Assembly (NCBI GenBank): GCA_973895155.1
Contig: OZ316897.1
Span: forward strand, 17,236,001-17,300,000
From: Marsupella aquatica
Taxonomy: Eukaryota > Marchantiophyta
DNA length: 64,000 bases
Direction: 5' to 3'
In this document: in pieces, positions 22,098 through 33,915 of the stretch
Layout: each line of letters opens with the position of its first letter
How positions within the stretch are numbered: the first letter of the stretch is position 1
The notes under the pieces: generated by a model
Told to the model about the DNA's origin: nothing
Database searches by the model: none
What the model saw: only the letters and a program-made list of their open reading frames with translations
Program-made: the position numbers and the translations under genes

Positions 22098-23934
22098 CTG
22101 TTGATTGATTTTATCCTGGGTGCTGAGGGCTTCCATATTGTGAACTATGATGAGAGCTAGAGTTTCGGACTAGAGTTTCTGATCTGGTTTATCCAGTCTG
22201 ACGAGACATCTCTTGGCTGTCTGAGTTCTATTCTTTTTATTAAGTTAGGTCAGTGAAATCGATCTGTCCGCGCTAATTACCAATACCGAGAATTGGGGTC
22301 TCTCCGTCATATTCTGTGGTGCAATGGCTTTAGCGCTACAGGAAAACGTGGCATTCTAAACTTGGGGACTTCCATTCCCCACTTTTTTGGGAAACCCACG
22401 ATATACGAAGTTTAGACAACCTAATCCACAAGTTCTGTCACTGCTACAACTGACATTTCTTGGATCTCGTCATAAGGAAGACGTGGTGAAGCAGAGTTTA
22501 TCGTTTTATCTATGTCATTCCAGACGACTATGTCATTTCTAGATTCCAATATCCAGGTGACATCAGTTCACTGGCTTCGAATGGAGCGTAACATCAGGCC
22601 ACATTCACTGGCTTCGAATGGAGCGTAACATCAGGCCACATTCACTGGCTTCGAATGGAGCGTAACACTCTGTATTCCCAATTGAGGTGCCTAAAATACC
22701 TTTGTTCCTCTCGTATTGGAGAGCCGGCAGTCGTCTTCATACAACTGCGATCACTCACCGTAAGCAGTGAAGTGAGCTTTTTATTATCAATGTACATCTA
22801 CACAAAGCAATGAAAGTTCGCAACATGCAAGCAAGAGACAAACCAAGAAGTCCTTTTAAAACTCAGCGAATTGGCTGCTCAAGCACACAAATGTTTTCTC
22901 CAATTCAAACTAAATTAAGTGCACTTCAAACGTTTCCTCCAACATTCCCCAACTAAGCCAAATGTATTCAAAAAGATCCGACTTTTCTTCCGATCAGTAA
23001 ATGAGCAAGTTATAGCTTTCTAGAGAAGGCTGGGGGAACTTGGGAGCTCACACCGGTATATATTTCCGCATAAACCGGGAATAGGGAGAACATGTTACTT
23101 TCTTCTTGCCTATCAGGTAAATGAGCAAGTTCTAGCTTTCTAGAGAAGTAGCAATCACAATCGAGTCAGCTGAAAAACGCACGACAAGCATACACAGCAT
23201 GGTTTCTGATGTTAGGCTCCTGGTGTTACACGTAGGCCTTATCCCCATAGAGGCTCTGGAGGCGGCTCCACCGTAATAAAGCCATGAGAGCCTCACTCTT
23301 AAGGGAGGGTCACCGCAAAACGCGGAACTCCGCCTCTCGGTTTGGCATGCTCTGTTCCTCTCGAAAGATATCGAGATGTTGCTTTTTTGGGTGATTGAGG
23401 CTACACTCATGGAGTTCACTTTGACTTGGTTGTCGTCTAGAGTCACTTTATCAGTTGAGTTACGGGAAACGAGCGCTTGATGTCACACCATCTACAGGAT
23501 GAGCTGACTACAAGACCTGCTTTACAAGGCCGTGAAGCTCCCTGCCTAATAACATCGATGTGGCATATGTGGATGCAATGCACCTAAGTCACCCACGATT
23601 TGCGAGAGGGGTGAGTGCACAACAACCGTAGAGGACGTGCAGCTCAGAAAGAGGAGACAGGTCCCGATTGACATGTCCAGGAGCTTGGTGTACCATTTTG
23701 AAAATCTGAAGTGGGCTTAGAGCAGTAACCGTCCATCTCGCTAGCCTTTCGATTTTTGTTGCTAACAAAAGCATTGTGCTGACGACCTTAGACTAGGATT
23801 TGGGATCACTGCTTTCAAAGAGGAGAGGGGTTGAATCCTTGGCTCGTCGAAGTCTCATGTTTTTCCGCTACTAGAGTTGAGCACCCACATCAGTCTGCTG
23901 CTAGATTGCTGCTGCTGCTGGTGTGGGAAGCCAA
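22098..23934. other. Upstream region of the HCF244-like gene, with short repeats
   Basis: It contains a 37-bp tandem triplet (22567-22669) and a duplicated phrase AAATGAGCAAGTT(A/C)TAGCTTTCTAGAGAAG (near 22999 and 23117). The right end should hold the HCF244 promoter and leader. No other gene is supported. Confidence 0.5.
22567..22669. repeat. 37-bp tandem repeat, 2.8 copies
   Basis: The unit starts TTCACTGGCTTCGAATGGAG and ends ATCAGGCCACA. Copies start at 22567, 22604 and 22641 and are identical where they overlap. Confidence 0.95.
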
Positions 23935-25221
23935 ATGGCAGGGCAAGCAGTGCTGCATTGTGGTCAGCCGCTGGCCTCCGTGGATGCGCTGCTAAGAAAT
24001 GCTGGGCCATCTTCGTCTTCGTCGACCTCCTCGTCTTCGTCTTCGGTCAATTTCGCAGCTGCAGCTCAGAGGAGGAGCTCTCGCTCGCGAGTAGCGCAGT
24101 CCTCTTTCTGGGGCGCTCTGGAGTCCGACTCTGGGCCCTCCTACTCCATCTTCTTGCCGGCTGAGAAGCGCTCATTACTATGTCAGAGAGCAGCAGCAAT
24201 TGGGGGCAAATCCACCATCGCCACCACAATTGTTGCAACTGCGGCTATGTCCGGCACGCCTGTGAGGAATACCAGCATTCTCGTTGTGGGGGCAACAGGC
24301 ACGCTGGGCCGGCAGGTAGTGCGTCGAGCACTCGATGAAGGGTATGATGTCCGCTGTCTGGTACGATCCAGGCCCACTCCAGCTGACTTCCTTCGTGATT
24401 GGGGTGCCATCGTCGTCAACGGTGACTTGAGCAGGCCAGAGACTCTGCCAGCCACTCTAGTGGGTATCCACACCATTATCGACTGTGCCACTGGGAGGCC
24501 CGAGGAGCCCATCAGGAAGGTGGATTGGGACGGGAAGGTGGCTCTGATACAGTGTGCGAAGGCCATGGGAATCCAGAGGTTTGTGTTTTTCTCAATTCAC
24601 AACTGCGAGAAGCATCCTGAGGTTCCTCTCATGGAGATCAAGCGGTGCACTGAGAAGTACTTGGCTGATTCAGGGCTCAATTACACGACCATAAGGTTGT
24701 GTGGCTTTATGCAGGGAGTGATTGGACAGTATGCGGTGCCCATTCTTGAGGAGAAGTCTGTTTGGGGAACGGATGCTCCCACTCGTGTGGCTTACATGGA
24801 CACCCAGGATGTTGCTAGATTGACGCTGACGGCATTGAGGAATCCGAAAACAGAGAAGAAGTCGCTGACCCTGGCTGGACCGAGAGCTTGGACGACTCAG
24901 GAGGTGATCAGCTTGTGTGAGAGGTTGGCAGGGCAGGACGCTAAGGTGACAACAGTACCAGTAGGGATGTTAAAATTTACCAGGATTTTGACCCGGCTCT
25001 TTCAGTGGACATCTGATGTTGCTGACCGCCTTGCCTTTTCAGAGGTGCTTTCAAGTGATGCCGTTTTCTCTGCTCCCATGACCGAAACGTATGGATTGCT
25101 GGGTGTCGATCCGAAGGATACGACCACTCTGGAGCTGTACCTACAAGAGTACTACTCACAGATCCTGAAGAAATTGAAGGAAATGAAAGCCACATCGAAG
25201 CAGGGTGATTACTACCTTTAG
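23935..25221 (+). CDS. HCF244: HCF244-like atypical short-chain dehydrogenase, plastid, intronless
   Basis: In Arabidopsis, HCF244 works with OHP1/OHP2 in translation of psbA and in early photosystem II assembly at the thylakoid; cyanobacteria have the relative Ycf39. Here a single exon encodes 428 aa. Residues 1 to about 105 are a Ser-rich plastid transit peptide. The Rossmann nucleotide-binding motif VVGATGTLG follows at about 117-125, then an NmrA-like core (DWDGKVALIQCAKAMGIQRF, FFSIHNCEKHP, MDTQDVARLTL). The C-terminus, LKEMKATSKQGDYYL, matches the conserved plant end. The start is the ATG at 23935; the frame is open four codons further but only from a GTG. Length is close to the Arabidopsis protein (about 395 aa), the excess being transit peptide. 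Confidence 0.93.
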   Translation: MAGQAVLHCGQPLASVDALLRNAGPSSSSSTSSSSSSVNFAAAAQRRSSRSRVAQSSFWGALESDSGPSYSIFLPAEKRSLLCQRAAAIGGKSTIATTIVATAAMSGTPVRNTSILVVGATGTLGRQVVRRALDEGYDVRCLVRSRPTPADFLRDWGAIVVNGDLSRPETLPATLVGIHTIIDCATGRPEEPIRKVDWDGKVALIQCAKAMGIQRFVFFSIHNCEKHPEVPLMEIKRCTEKYLADSGLNYTTIRLCGFMQGVIGQYAVPILEEKSVWGTDAPTRVAYMDTQDVARLTLTALRNPKTEKKSLTLAGPRAWTTQEVISLCERLAGQDAKVTTVPVGMLKFTRILTRLFQWTSDVADRLAFSEVLSSDAVFSAPMTETYGLLGVDPKDTTTLELYLQEYYSQILKKLKEMKATSKQGDYYL

Positions 25222-27080
25222 AAATCTGCATTTTGTCAACTTTTCTTTTCCTGCTAGGACTTGCAAGTAGTAGAATTGGGGCACGGGATAAATATGCCTC
25301 CTAGGGTTAAATTTGGATAAGTGACAGCACTGTATTTGTGCCTGTGAGGGGGATTTTGTATGTTCTTGGCTCCAGATAATTGTTTACCTGTCGCAGGCCG
25401 CTTTTGTTGCGTCCGGTCTGAGTCTATTGCGGTGTTCAGTTAACAGAGTATCAGGGAAGACCATTCCAGACCACGAAAGTCTCACAATGATTGTCAACTG
25501 TTCCTGGCTCTGGTTGTGTTAGTGCGCACCACACCTCTCAGGGATGTATAATACGTCCAGAGAGTGTTTCCCTGATTGAATAGCTGGAAAGAGCTACCTC
25601 AATGGATTATTCCATCTGTCTAGTAACATGTTCGATTTTCTCTCCACAAGCCTTCCATATCTACTTTGTTGACTCCTGTATTTGTTTTGCAAGTGGCATT
25701 CAATTTACTGCCCATTGGTTACTAGAATAAGTGAGTCAAACAGTCTCTATTGCATTATATTTAGTCATCTCCCCCTTAGAAGAGTCGTTAATATGTTGGA
25801 ACAACTTTCATTCATGTAGCAATTTTGACCTCAAATGCTCTACATTTATGCTCAATATCAAGATTATGAAGCTGTCGACTAGAAATTCATGGCAGGTTTG
25901 TTGCTAACCGGTTCCTTGCTGGCCAGAGTTCTCACTCATTACAGGGGGCTGGTCATAGCATACTTTTCTGTGAGCAGTTTTGTCTTTTAGCAATTAAATA
26001 AAGGTCCTTGTGTCATGCTTGAATTCATTTGTCGTCAAAGTAGGTTTTGCCCAGGCTCGCTTACTCTTGGCATCCAAGCTTTTAATTGGAAGATGGATTA
26101 CCAGTTGACCAATGTAGAGAGTGCAGTCTCATTTCTATTGTCCTTCGCTTAAGCGTTTAATAATGGAAGAGGAGCTGCAGCAAGCGCTTACAGCTGCAGG
26201 TAGCTGCACTATACTTGCTGCCGCTGGACCTCAGCGATCCAGGGTTTTGGTTATAATCTATCCCGATTGTGAGTGTAATTATGCCAAGCTTTGAATGATG
26301 TTTCGGACGCCATGGTAAAAATAGGAATGCTGAACGGTGTTTGATACCTAGCGAGGATGCCTCCTTGCGTTAGATCAGACAAACCACTTGCAGTTCTGCT
26401 AGATCACTTTCCGTCAGTCGTCTACGCTTTAAATGTTGGACTTCGCTATGTGGAGGACACTTGTACAATATGAGCCGTCGTGAATAGGACTCAGCTGTCC
26501 ATTAGCACACAAAATGCATTGTTGAGTACAGATTAAAGTGATTTTTTTGTGATTATTTTGGACTCAGTTACCATGTGGAGGTTGTCACGGACAGCAAGAG
26601 AGAGCTCACCCAAAGTTGGAACGCCAACGTTCAGCCATAGCACATAATGGACGGCCATCTCAACTTTTTATCAAATTGCATGCCTTCAAACCCTGAGCCA
26701 GGATTATCTATGAAATAGGTTATCATTGGAGAATTTGAATTAGGTGTGCAACACCTTCGTACATTCGTTTGGAAGTAAACTGATGAAATCATGTTTTCTT
26801 ACTTCAATTGCCTCAGCAAAAACGCCTGTACCTTCTCGAGCAAGAAAACTGCCTGTCCCATTTTTCCATTTGTAGTGGAGAAGGGGGGAATCATTTGTAT
26901 ATTGCACAAAGGAGCCACTGCACTTCACGTCGATTCAGTACATAATCTCACTTTAGAGAATGACTAGGTTACAAATATGGAGATGTCAGGTAGGAGATGA
27001 CTAACGATCACTCTGTAAAGGTTAATAGGGAGCACAAAAATAAAACTGCCGACTACTTCTATGGGAAGGAAAGAACACAT
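25222..27080. other. Intergenic region between convergent HCF244-like and PORR genes
   Basis: The left part should carry the 3' UTR of the HCF244-like gene and the right end the 3' UTR of the PORR gene. I see no additional gene, RNA gene or clear repeat. Confidence 0.5.
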
Positions 27081-28658
27081 CTACCATCTGTCCCTTGGTC
27101 TCTCAATCGTTGCAACTTCAGGTCTTTGAAGTCTGCTTTCCGTCAGTCTAGGGCGTAAGTCTTTATAGGTCTTCGCTAGTTTTCGTGGAGATGGAGCATA
27201 AGTCCTAACAGGGATCTCTGCGTCATTCATTGAACTTTCATCACCTTCTCTTTCGTCCTCATCGGACAATTCATCGTCACTCTCACCTTCTTCATCCTCA
27301 TCAAATTGGTCATTCCAGTCGCCATCTTCATCTTCATCATCATCGTCCTCATCCTCATCACCTTCTTCGCCTGCATTTTCTGATTTCATGGCTTTGGTCC
27401 GAGCATGCACAAGCGCGCTCAGGCGCTCCCTTGCTAAAACCAGAGGATCCTTGTCTACGAGTTCTGAACCTTGGTAAGCTTCACGAAGGAAGACGGAATC
27501 CCTGTGGCCCTTGAATGAGACGTAAAACATTTCAGGATGGCGGATGAGCGTAGCCCTGATTCTCTGTGAGAACTTGAAGTCCTTTTTGAAATGGGTGAGA
27601 TGGTCCACCAGGGTCTTCTTCTCCAAAGTCATGCTCAAGAGCTCATGCACAGTTGCACATGCTCTTTTTTCTGCTTGTATAGAAGCCGGATCCAAATCTG
27701 TTGCATCAGAATAAGGTGACACGTACGGAATCTGCTGAAACCTCAATGCAACTACTCTGTCCTTCTTGGCAAGGTTCAAACCTTTCGGCAGATTCAGCCT
27801 TTTGTTGCTCATTTGTGTTGGAACTATTTCCTCCCCATCTATGACAATTCTAGTTCTATCATCCACTTTGTTAGCCTCCGCTGCTGCTTTCTTCTGTGCA
27901 GCACAAATCGCCAACAGCGGGTCCCAAAAAGTAAGCTCTAACGCAGGCCCAGTCTCTGTTTCAACAAGCTTAAAATACTGGGGGTATTTAGGTAGGATAC
28001 TAGTTCTGAAGTCCTCAGGTAATCCCAAATCATTTTTTATGTGGGCAATTTTGTCGATCGTAAGCCTCTTATCCAAGGACATCATCAACAATTTCCTTAG
28101 CTTTTCTACGTGGAATACTTCCAAATTTGCTTTTATCCTCAGCTCCTCTTCGTACTGAGCTTCAGCCTCCTCTGTGAAGCGCACGTACATTACATTGCAG
28201 CCTTCCTCGTAAACCTCGAACACAGCCGGATACTTGTTTAGGAGAGCGATCACTCGCCTCCTTCCCGTCAATGCGAAATTCTTCCTATACTTTCCCAGCT
28301 GCAGCAGCGTCATCGTCCGGCCCGGCTGCTTGATCAGAATGTCCTTGATCTTATTGACAATCCTCACCTTCTTCTCTCTTTGGACGACATTATCAAATGC
28401 GGAGTCCTTCCTGCGCTTGATTTTTGCCCGGGCGCCTAGCGATCGGCTGGGATTCCAAATCCCATACGCAGGGAAGGTAACACATTGCAAGCTTTGTGTG
28501 CATCCGAAAAAATTCGGGCGAGTGATCCGGACCGTGGTCTCGGAGGTGCAGGGCAAACCTGATGATGACAGCACGCCGCTCCTACCAGCAGCCGAGAAGA
28601 AACGAACCGCCGAAGCTGCTGATAGCGCCCTCGTCAGTGACAACCTGAACGACGCCAT
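27081..28658 (-). CDS. PORR-domain organellar RNA-binding/splicing protein, intronless
   Basis: PORR (plant organelle RNA recognition) proteins such as WTF1 and WTF9 bind group II introns and promote splicing in plastids or mitochondria. This single exon encodes 525 aa. The N-terminus (MASFRLSLTRALSAASAVRF) is an Arg/Ser/Ala-rich amphipathic targeting peptide, more mitochondrial than plastid in look. The PORR domain runs from about residue 80 to 410, with DNVVQREKK, QLGKYRKNFALTGRRRVI, LNKYPAVFEVYEEG, LGLPEDFRTSILPKYPQYF and FSQRIRATLIRHPEMFYVS. After it comes an acidic Asp/Glu tract (about 435-485) and a basic tail. The start is the first ATG of the frame; three codons upstream is only a TTG. 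I cannot assign it to a named paralogue. Confidence 0.92.
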   Translation of the reverse strand: MASFRLSLTRALSAASAVRFFSAAGRSGVLSSSGLPCTSETTVRITRPNFFGCTQSLQCVTFPAYGIWNPSRSLGARAKIKRRKDSAFDNVVQREKKVRIVNKIKDILIKQPGRTMTLLQLGKYRKNFALTGRRRVIALLNKYPAVFEVYEEGCNVMYVRFTEEAEAQYEEELRIKANLEVFHVEKLRKLLMMSLDKRLTIDKIAHIKNDLGLPEDFRTSILPKYPQYFKLVETETGPALELTFWDPLLAICAAQKKAAAEANKVDDRTRIVIDGEEIVPTQMSNKRLNLPKGLNLAKKDRVVALRFQQIPYVSPYSDATDLDPASIQAEKRACATVHELLSMTLEKKTLVDHLTHFKKDFKFSQRIRATLIRHPEMFYVSFKGHRDSVFLREAYQGSELVDKDPLVLARERLSALVHARTKAMKSENAGEEGDEDEDDDDEDEDGDWNDQFDEDEEGESDDELSDEDEREGDESSMNDAEIPVRTYAPSPRKLAKTYKDLRPRLTESRLQRPEVATIERPRDRW

Positions 28659-28673
28659 TGCTGCCAATCCTCA

Positions 28674-28692
28674 AAACCCTAAACCCTGCCAA
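28674..28692 (-). promoter_or_regulatory. Telo-box repeats upstream of the PORR gene
   Basis: On the plus strand, AAAACCCTAAACCCT lies 16 bp before the PORR start codon. Tandem telo-boxes near transcription starts are common in plant nuclear genes for translation and organelle biogenesis. The role is inferred from motif and position only. Confidence 0.4.
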
Positions 28693-29374
28693 TCCTCCAC
28701 AAATCTCCTCCACCTCCTTGTTTTCAGTTTTCCGCACTCAATATTCCCGAGCGAAATGAGGGCTCTCTCTATAAAAAGTGCTCCACCTCCGCAGGAGAAA
28801 TCGCTCGGGACGGGATGAAACGGTGGTGGGATTCTCAATTTTTGTCAGTTGCTTGTTACACCATGACAATCGGGAGTCCCGATTGCCGCAGACAGATTCA
28901 AGTGAACTGCAGGCGCCGTCATTGCAGAAATTCCAGTACCACAAATTCAAAGATCGGTGAATTCAAAGATCACCGAATGCTCAAAAGGCCCTCTCTGTGC
29001 TTTGCCGACAAGGTTTGGACACAATCTCTGTGCTGGGTTTCGACACAATGTTTCAACCAAGTGTGGGACGCAGCGAAAGAAACCGAGACAGAGTGTGAGT
29101 AAATCGATTGAGCTCAGATTTCTTTGTAGGACCTTGAGAAAACTTGCTTCGACCTGGTTGCGAACGACTTGCACGAGACAGAGTAGTAGTAAACAATTGA
29201 TGGAGCTCACATTGCTGTGCGTAGTTTCAACACGTTGCTTCAACCTATTAGTACTAGTGAATGGAGCAAAAAATAGCTCGCTCCCACAACCAAGTGGCTT
29301 TTGGTCCTATTACCACTAGTGTGGTTGCAAAGGAATTGAGCAAAAAGAAGGCCCGCTCCCAAAACCAAGTGGCT
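28693..29374. other. Promoter side of the PORR gene, no other gene seen
   Basis: This stretch contains short direct repeats but no supported coding region. It should include the PORR promoter on the minus strand. Confidence 0.4.
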
Positions 29375-29500
29375 TTGGTTGGCAGGGGCTTAGTCTAGAA
29401 CCTAGAGGTCCCAGGTTCAATCCCCCCACATGCAAGGGTGTGTGTGTCGGGTGTAGTGGCGGGATTGAACCCTTCCACATGCAAGGGGGTGTGTGTTTGG
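29375..29500 (+). mobile_element. tRNA-derived SINE, family 2, copy A
   Basis: A-box-like GGGGCTTAGTCTAG at about 29385-29398 and B-box GGTTCAATCC at 29413-29422 are spaced as in a tRNA gene. A 3' body rich in GTGTGTG follows. A diverged inverted copy lies at 29985-30110. There is no intact tRNA cloverleaf, so this is not a functional tRNA. Confidence 0.55.
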
Positions 29501-29984
29501 GGTGACTGTAATGATGGGAGGTTAGGGTTTAGGGGTTCAGCCCCTGGCTAGTGGGATTTCGTTCAACCCTGTCTCCCTCCTGGTTTGGGTATGACCCCCT
29601 TGTAGGCTACCCTATAGAGGTGCATGCTCCAGAGTCTATTGCCTATTGGATCGGTCAGCTTTTGGTTTTGGGGCCAAAAACGAAACTTGCTCCCAACGAA
29701 CAAGTGAGATATGAGAGGAGAGCTCTGTAGCCTTTGGACAAGTTGAGAGGTCCGAAGTTCCTCTACGCTGCAGGTATCTACTTATCCTAACTAGGTAATA
29801 GCAATGGTAGGCTACTCTTAATAGTGTGTTTTCTTCCTTTGAAACCAAAGCAAATTCCAAGAAACGGAGGATATATAATCTATTCTGGAGCATGCAATTT
29901 TATAGGTAACCACAAGGGATTCGGCAGGACCCAGACTAGGGAAGAGTTTTAAACCAGAGCCCCAAAGCAGACCATTGAAGGGTT

Positions 29985-30110
29985 GACGAGTAACTAGTAC
30001 TCGCCCCACTACACGCCACCCACATACATACCCTCCACTCCCCATGTGAAGGGGGGAGTGAACCTGGGAACTCATTATTCTAGGCTAATCCCTTGGCCAA
30101 CTTTTTTTTT
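29985..30110 (-). mobile_element. tRNA-derived SINE, family 2, copy B
   Basis: On the minus strand the sequence has GGGATTAGCCTAGAA (A-box-like), then CCCAGGTTCACTCC (B-box-like) and a GTGTAGTGGGGCGAG-type body matching copy A. The A-box and B-box order and spacing agree with copy A. The oligo-T at 30102-30112 on the plus strand lies at the 5' side of the element. Confidence 0.5.
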
Positions 30111-30489
30111 CTTCTTTTCTGTTTTGGAAAAACTATGCAAGGCCCGTCAAAACCACGCAAGGAAGCATGCAGAACGCCTACCCAGGAAGGACAACAAAGG
30201 GCACAAGCGCTAAAAAGGCCAAAAAGCTGGCAAAACAAACCAATCAACTAGTCAAATGATAGGTCATGAAGAGCCACAACAAGGTAGTTGGCTCACAATC
30301 CCAAACAGTCTTCAATGGTTATTCTATCTATCTCTACTCTTAGTTGATGAATTTCAAGAGTTCATCTAATTCTGAGTTTTATCAATATGGGTCAAAATGT
30401 TCATCATATCATTCATGGGCATGATTCCTTGGGTCTACATCTACGTACTTTGCTGACTGTTTTCAAATAAATCAATTCATTTACGCTCA

Positions 30490-31560
30490 CCCTTAGCCCA
30501 AAGAGACATTGTGTTTTGTCCTACTCTTCTCTTGAAGGTGAGTTCTCTTCCACTCCATTCCAATCTTCTATCCACCATTTTCAACATCAATTAATGTTGA
30601 GCGCAATGGTACTTTCAAGACCCTTCCTAGGATTGAGCACCTCTAAGAGCTCACCAATGGGCATATTGAAGTTGTTTAGCCTTCTTGTCAAAGTGGCAAA
30701 TATCAAACATAGATCTCAGGTGCATTTCCATTGTAAGACAACCCATCCAGGTAATCTCCCAATGAAGCAAGTAGCGGCATTCAGCTTGTTCCAAATGCCA
30801 GTGCATATCTCCATCAGCAACACAACAAGACCAAGTGTCCACTTTTGCCTATGAACGGCAAAAGTTATTGCTTCATACAACAACTTTGTGGAATCTTAAG
30901 CAAATCCGATCATTGCACCAATCCTTGTACTTCATTCCATCTTTCAGTGATCCTTGTGTGGTTGAAGAACAAGTGCTCAATGTCCTCAAACCGCTACCAC
31001 ACAGACCGTTGCAAACTCCCCAATGGCTCACCTTGCTGTTCGTTAAGAAACCATGATTTAGCAACGCCCACATGAAAACCTCAACTTGGGGAAGGACCAT
31101 CCACCCCAATTTAACCCACTTTTGTTTCCAGCTTGTGAGATGAATCACTTGTCCCAATTGTTGGTGCAACTTGGTAACATTAATTGTGGTTGGCTCGGTG
31201 CCGGCTTGGTGTTTTTAACTAGGCCACAATCTATTGGAGAAAGTCTAGCCACGGTTCCTTGCTACCCTTTTGATCCCATTGCCAACCCTTGCAATCATAA
31301 AGCTCTGTAGCAATGTGGCTAGTTGTCTATCTTAGTTTGTGGTAGAAAGTAGTGAACTTGGTCTATCCAACCATTATGGTGCTCCTAATCTGTGGACTGA
31401 TCTTGCTATTAGGAATTATACAATCACCCTGCAACAACCTAAGGTCAGACAAGTGCCTAATCTTCCTACTGGCCTGAATCTCCTTAACTCCACCCCTCAT
31501 TGTTCTGTCACGTAATTATTGCAGAGATGCAGCAAAATGATTTGCTCAATGGAAATTTTG
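30490..31560 (-). pseudogene. Relic of a LINE (non-LTR) retrotransposon, reverse transcriptase C-terminal zinc-binding region
   Basis: The minus strand of 31169-30873 encodes WVKLGWMVLPQVEVFMWALL, then HGFLTNSKVSHWGVCNGLCG and a cysteine, matching the zf-RVT domain found downstream of reverse transcriptase in plant LINEs. Sequence on either side continues the similarity (for example ISPQIRSTIMVG upstream) but with stops and frame changes. The catalytic reverse transcriptase and endonuclease are missing, so this is a decayed 3' fragment. Confidence 0.65.
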
Positions 31561-31970
31561 GTAGAAAGCATACCATTGCCAAAGTTGAATTTGAGGTGTT
31601 CAAACCAGCCTCCCAACAATACTTTCACTATATAGGGGAACTTTTGACTGCCAGTTACTCAGTATGCACTTGAGCTAAACCTTGGCCAATTGACATAAGC
31701 AAGTTGCTTTTCTTAAGGCCTATTGTTTGGAAGGAAGCCTCTAGAAGACCGAGACTCTCAAGGACTAACTGAAAATGGGAGTGCCAATGAAAACCATGGA
31801 TTCAGGGTATATATGGTGAGCCTTTGAAAGTAGCCACTAGAAATGAATTGTTGAATCAATGAACGGGCAATGGCCTTGAATGTACTCATCTCTATTTACA
31901 TTCAAAGAATCTTCAAACTTTATTATAGCAATAAAAGGATACTTGTTAAGGCCTCTTGTATTTATGTTTC

Positions 31971-32097
31971 TTCTTTTTAAGAAGGGAAATCTATGAAACC
32001 CCAAAGAAAGGAAACTGTTAGTCACAACATTTGAACTTTAGACCGATGAATCTTGACTCAAGTGAGCTACCACACAACAATGCCTCTCTGGGCTAAG
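31971..32097 (-). mobile_element. tRNA-derived SINE, family 1, copy 3
   Basis: The reverse complement reads GCCCAGAGAGGCATTG, then GTGTGGTAGCTCACTTGAGT (A-box), AAGTTCAAATG (weak B-box) and GGGGTTTCATAGATTTCCC before an AAAAAG tail. It matches copies at 16770-16912 and 62811-62973 block by block. Confidence 0.7.
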
Positions 32098-33039
32098 GGC
32101 ATCTTGTAATGAGTAAAGGAACTCCTGTGTAGAGTGAAAACTCTAGACCGTGACTTTGGGGGCAAAATTGAAATTGGGGGTGCATCAAAAACAAGGATTG
32201 GGGGCAGGGTGAGTCTCTCAAATTGGCCAATTGAAAACTGAACCAATGAATGGGCAATGGGCTTGAATTTACTCACCTCAATTTACTTTCAAAGAATTGA
32301 ACCAGCATTCACACTAGTGTGTACTAGGGTAGTTACCAATGCACGGCTTGGAAGGGTTTACCTATCTAACTATACAATCATGATTAAAAACTACTCTTTA
32401 GGGCCTACTGTCCAAAGTTAATCTTCTAGACGCAAGTCTAAAGACATGGGGAGTTTGGGTATAGGGAGTCCTGCATGTGCATAAGCATGGATATTCAGAC
32501 TAGTGGGTTGTAATCCCCAAGGCTGGTGAGCTCGAGGGGGTTATAGCCATGGGTTAGCTAGCAAGCATAACCCCCAACACTCTTTAAAAAATCATTTGAG
32601 AATCAACAACTTTGGGTGAAGAGTATGACACTTGGAATCCACTCTAGCAAAGTTAGCAAGGGATTAGAGCATCCCCACCAATCACGATGAACTCAACTTG
32701 GTGTTGTGGTCAATGGTGTTGTGAGTAGCAGGCCCAATTAGGAGTCCAGACCAGCTCCTGAATTGTTGCACCCGGGGTTGCACCTAATCAATGGGGTAAG
32801 ATGTGTTGGTGACAGCTTGCTCTCAGATAGTTCACTTGCAGATGGCAATTGTATGAACACTTTCACAATTTACTTCAAACAGGGACTTCCAAGCTTGAAG
32901 AAGACATACCTCACCGCACAAGCTTTATCACAGGAAAAAATTGATTCCCCTTCATTGATCCAGGCTTTTGTGTGCTGCATGCTAGAAAAGGCTAAACTTG
33001 AGATAGTGATCATAATACTTGGACAAATTTTGATCAACA
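32098..33039. other. Gene-free stretch
   Basis: No supported gene. A short direct duplication links the phrase AATGAATGGGCAATGG(G)CTTGAAT near 32240 with a related inverted phrase near 31858. The frame starting at 32763 runs into the decayed transposase and has no domain of its own. Confidence 0.4.
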
Positions 33040-33905
33040 AATATTTGCAATGGAAATTCAAGATGACTCCTTTGCAACAATGGAGGAGGAGATTGAAGTT
33101 GAAGATGGAAGAAACCCAACAAGAATGGGATGATGACCAAACCCGGTGGGAAAGCATGACAGTCACAGGCCCCTTGGCATGGACAAACCAAAACCATGGT
33201 GCATCAGGGGAAAAAGAAAGAGATGCATCAAGGCCAGACAAAGGTTACAATATATAATCAAGATAGAATTGTCAGCAATCAATGCATTCCGAAGAGTTAT
33301 GTGTATCGACAAGCATTTAAAGAGGTGCTACATTACAAATCAACCACGGTGGCAAATCCATGATTGAGTGTGTGCATATGACCTATGTTTCATCTCTAAG
33401 TGAGATTCAACAAAGGTACTTGACATGTCCTCCACACAAATGACCAGACCTTTGCATATGCTGGGGCATTGGTGTGTCTTTCCAAGGCTTTGTATACAAG
33501 TATGTGAGAAATAGGGAGAGCACAACTGTGAAATCATTGAGACAGTTATGTGTTACTGATCAAATTATTTTTTAGGAGCATCTTTGACAGCCCACAAAGG
33601 AGGATGTGGAGACTCAATTTTGGATCAATGAGAAGCATGGATTCTCTCAGTCTCATTTTGCTTCACTTGATTGTATGCATTATAAGTGGGAGAAATGCCC
33701 AATCGCTTAGCAAGGATTATTCACCAACAAGGACGTGGCCAAACGTATTATGCTCAAGGCTGTTGCCAACCAATCCATGCATGTGGATCTAGCATGCCCA
33801 CTTTGGATTGTTCTTGGGGGGGCAAGGGGGGGGGGGCAATGTCATGAATATGCTTGCTTGGTCTCCATTGATGAACAATCCGCTGCAAAATGCTCATCAT
33901 GTTCT
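33040..33905 (+). pseudogene. Decayed PIF/Harbinger transposase (plant ALP1/Harbinger type)
   Basis: Around 33570-33905 one can read HL*QPTKEDVETQFWINEKHG, LDCMHYKWEKCPIA, a stop (33708-33710), then LKAVANQSMHVDL. In the next frame come HAHFGLFLG and, after a G-run, MNMLAWSPLM. These match the plant Harbinger blocks around the first catalytic Asp (DCMHW.W..CP), the EAVA stretch and the ND.NVL..S segment. Internal stops and at least one frameshift show that it is dead. The right end of the similarity is about 10 bp from the palindrome at 33916. Confidence 0.75.
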
Positions 33906-33915
33906 ACGTATAGGG

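Noticed and set aside
23877-24164. Alternative frame at the HCF244 5' end
   Set aside because: It is overlapped by the HCF244 transit peptide frame, which continues into a conserved domain.
27230-28818. Long plus-strand frames opposite the PORR gene
   Set aside because: They are antisense shadows; the minus strand has one continuous conserved protein.
29385-29425. Possible functional tRNA gene
   Set aside because: A and B boxes are present but no cloverleaf can be drawn and the copy is repeated; a SINE explains it better.
32763-33257. 164-codon frame left of the Harbinger relic
   Set aside because: No transposase motif or other domain can be recognised in it; at most it is part of the decayed element.
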